Positions 62,785 to 64,000 of a stretch of DNA of 64,000 bases are shown in pieces. This stretch comes from Orientallactaga sibirica (taxonomy: Eukaryota; Chordata; Mammalia; Rodentia; Dipodidae). A model generated the notes under the pieces. It ran no database searches. It saw only the letters and a program-made list of their open reading frames with translations, and had not been told where the DNA came from. Each line of letters begins with the position of its first letter. The first letter of the stretch is position 1. The position numbers were made by a program, and so were the translations under genes. The stretch covers positions 21,628,001-21,692,000 of the forward strand of contig JAEOAD010000034.1 of NCBI GenBank assembly GCA_036365145.1, written 5' to 3'.

Positions 62785-63034
62785 ATGGCCAGCTCTGGAA
62801 TGGAGATGCACTGGGTTAGGCCAGGCCTGGGGAAGGGGCCCAGGCGGCAGCGCTGGGCCTGGGCAAAGGATCAGGATGAGACGGGAAACAGCCCAGGGGG
62901 CTGGAGGGTTGAACAGCCCCTTCTGGAAGCCACCAGCCCTGAGCTCCTGGAGGACTTCCGCCAGACCCAGCAGCACCCACCACCCAAGGAGTGGAACCCA
63001 GACAAGCAAGAATCTGAAGGGTCTACAGGAGAAG
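62785..63034 (+). CDS. AKNA: AKNA first coding exon (N-terminus of AKNA)
   Basis: AKNA is a large protein reported both as an AT-hook transcription regulator of lymphocyte genes (CD40/CD40L) and as a centrosomal microtubule organiser in neural progenitors. ATG at 62785 (CCCCATGGCC, good Kozak context) opens MASSGMEMHWVRPGLGKGP, then RRQRWAWAKD and ATSPELLEDFR, closely matching the AKNA N-terminus I know. The exon ends at donor GAAG|GTGAGG (63034/63035) after 83 codons plus one base. The reading frame is open upstream to about 62710, and an in-frame ATG there is probably not used. AT-hook, PEST and coiled-coil parts lie beyond the window. Translated sequence after 63034 is intron. Confidence 0.93.
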
Positions 63035-63919
63035 GTGAGGTGGACTTCTCTGGTCCTTCAGTGGTGGCCTGTGCCCCCCAAAATCCCACCCTCCAGCAGA
63101 GGCAAATAAGTGTTTTATATTTCTAATTAGATTGTACAAATCTATATATTTTTAAAGATTTAAGTTGCATAAGTAATATATGCATTACATAAAAAAACAA
63201 AAAACATAAAAATAATTCCTCATTGTTTTACCTCTTGGCAGAAAATCCCTCGGTCCCATATGCAAATGTCACATGAATACTGAACAGTGTTTTGCACAGA
63301 TTCCCCCATCACCTATGTTTTTGTTACCTTAATGTCTAGGAATATTTCCCCCACTCTCCAAACATTCTTCTATGAGTCTCTCCTTGGACCTGCATGGGAG
63401 TCCATAGCACTGGTCGCCCATCATCTCTTGGGCCAGTCTCCCCTGTCAGGCAGTTAGTAGCTTCTAGCTTGTGCTGTCATACATACTACAGAGGCAGATG
63501 TCCCTCATACATCTTTGCACACTTGACACGATCCTGGCTTTGAAGACTTTCATTGCTTGGCTTGGGGTTATGCCTATTCTAAGGTTTTCTAGTCAACAGT
63601 GGGGGCCTTGGCATTCCTCCTTTGCTCTAGTTCCGTGCTCCCATTGCCAGGAGGCAGAGATTTCCCTGCAAGTCTTGGCTTCCCTACCTGTGACCTGGGC
63701 ATGATGACTCACTGGGAAGAGGAAGGGTTTCGTGCAGGGTGATCGCTGCACAGGGTTGTGAAGGAAATGCCCCTGGTTTAGCCCCCTGTGAAGCAGCATC
63801 AGCAGAGCACTGTGGATCCTAAGGAAGCCTCGTGCGCCATTCCCCTGTGTGTTTCATGTCTGCCACAGCCGTTCACTTGGGAACTTGTTCCTTCCTCCCT
63901 TCTTTGTTATCTTTTTTCC
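63035..63919 (+). other. AKNA intron (start)
   Basis: Non-coding sequence follows the donor at 63035, with an AT-rich stretch at 63110-63250. No further AKNA exon was recognised before the window ends. Confidence 0.7.
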
Positions 63920-64000
63920 CTATAATTTTATTGATTTGTTTGCAATGAGAGAGGGTGGGGGGCAGGGAATGGGAATGGGTGTACCAGAACCTAGGGCCAC
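63920..64000 (-). repeat. tRNA-derived SINE, cut by the window end
   Basis: TTTATTGATTTGTTTGCAAT, GAGAGAGGG and the start of the CCAGAACCTAGGGCCAC body. Confidence 0.65.

Noticed and set aside
62305..63009. 234-codon minus-strand frame
   Set aside because: It overlaps the AKNA coding exon on the other strand and has no family resemblance; it is a GC-rich shadow.
1..64000. Prokaryotic systems, CRISPR arrays, phage or toxin loci
   Set aside because: No compact operons, regularly spaced repeats or bacterial gene signals. The sequence is clearly mammalian.

Overview
The window is nuclear DNA from a mammal, almost certainly a rodent. It has short exons with canonical GT-AG introns and dense SINE and LTR content. 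The SINE mix is a tRNA-derived SINE with intact A and B boxes, a B1-like 7SL SINE, B4-like composites and ID-like elements, plus MaLR-type LTRs. From memory this mix resembles a jerboa (Dipodidae, such as Jaculus), but the species call is inference and could not be checked. No bacterial genes, CRISPR arrays, tRNA genes or rRNA genes are visible.

Layout. Bases 1-25405 are an intron of WHRN (whirlin) packed with repeats. Bases 25406-45360 hold the 3' part of WHRN on the + strand: ten coding exons from the second half of PDZ2, through the HHD2 region and the proline-rich linker, to PDZ3, the stop codon at 44742-44744 and a poly(A) signal at 45336. Earlier WHRN exons lie left of the window. Bases 45361-62784 run between WHRN and the first coding exon of AKNA, also on the + strand. 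This stretch has a CpG-island promoter with a splice donor (about 48600-49350) and a second GC-rich candidate first exon with a strong donor (about 56765-57007). The first AKNA coding exon is 62785-63034, and the rest of AKNA lies beyond the window. WHRN to AKNA in head-to-tail order on one strand is, as I recall, the usual mammalian order.

How the genes work. Whirlin is a PDZ scaffold of hair-cell stereocilia and the photoreceptor periciliary membrane. AKNA is a centrosomal and AT-hook protein. They are neighbours and no shared pathway is implied.

Main oddities. (1) The HHD2 exon of WHRN is 211 bp where an intact reading frame needs 213, a net loss of 2 bases near 28293-28299. As read, this frameshifts and truncates long whirlin, although every other exon is intact. 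(2) A 33-bp WHRN mini-exon is present. (3) An approximately 85-90 bp segment is duplicated 2.6 kb apart in one WHRN intron. (4) There are two candidate AKNA 5' ends, one of which could add an in-frame N-terminal extension. (5) Several LTR insertions have exact 5-bp target duplications, including a full-length MaLR element and nested SINE/LTR stacks. I looked for an undescribed system and did not find one; the region reads as an ordinary mammalian gene neighbourhood with heavy repeat layering.
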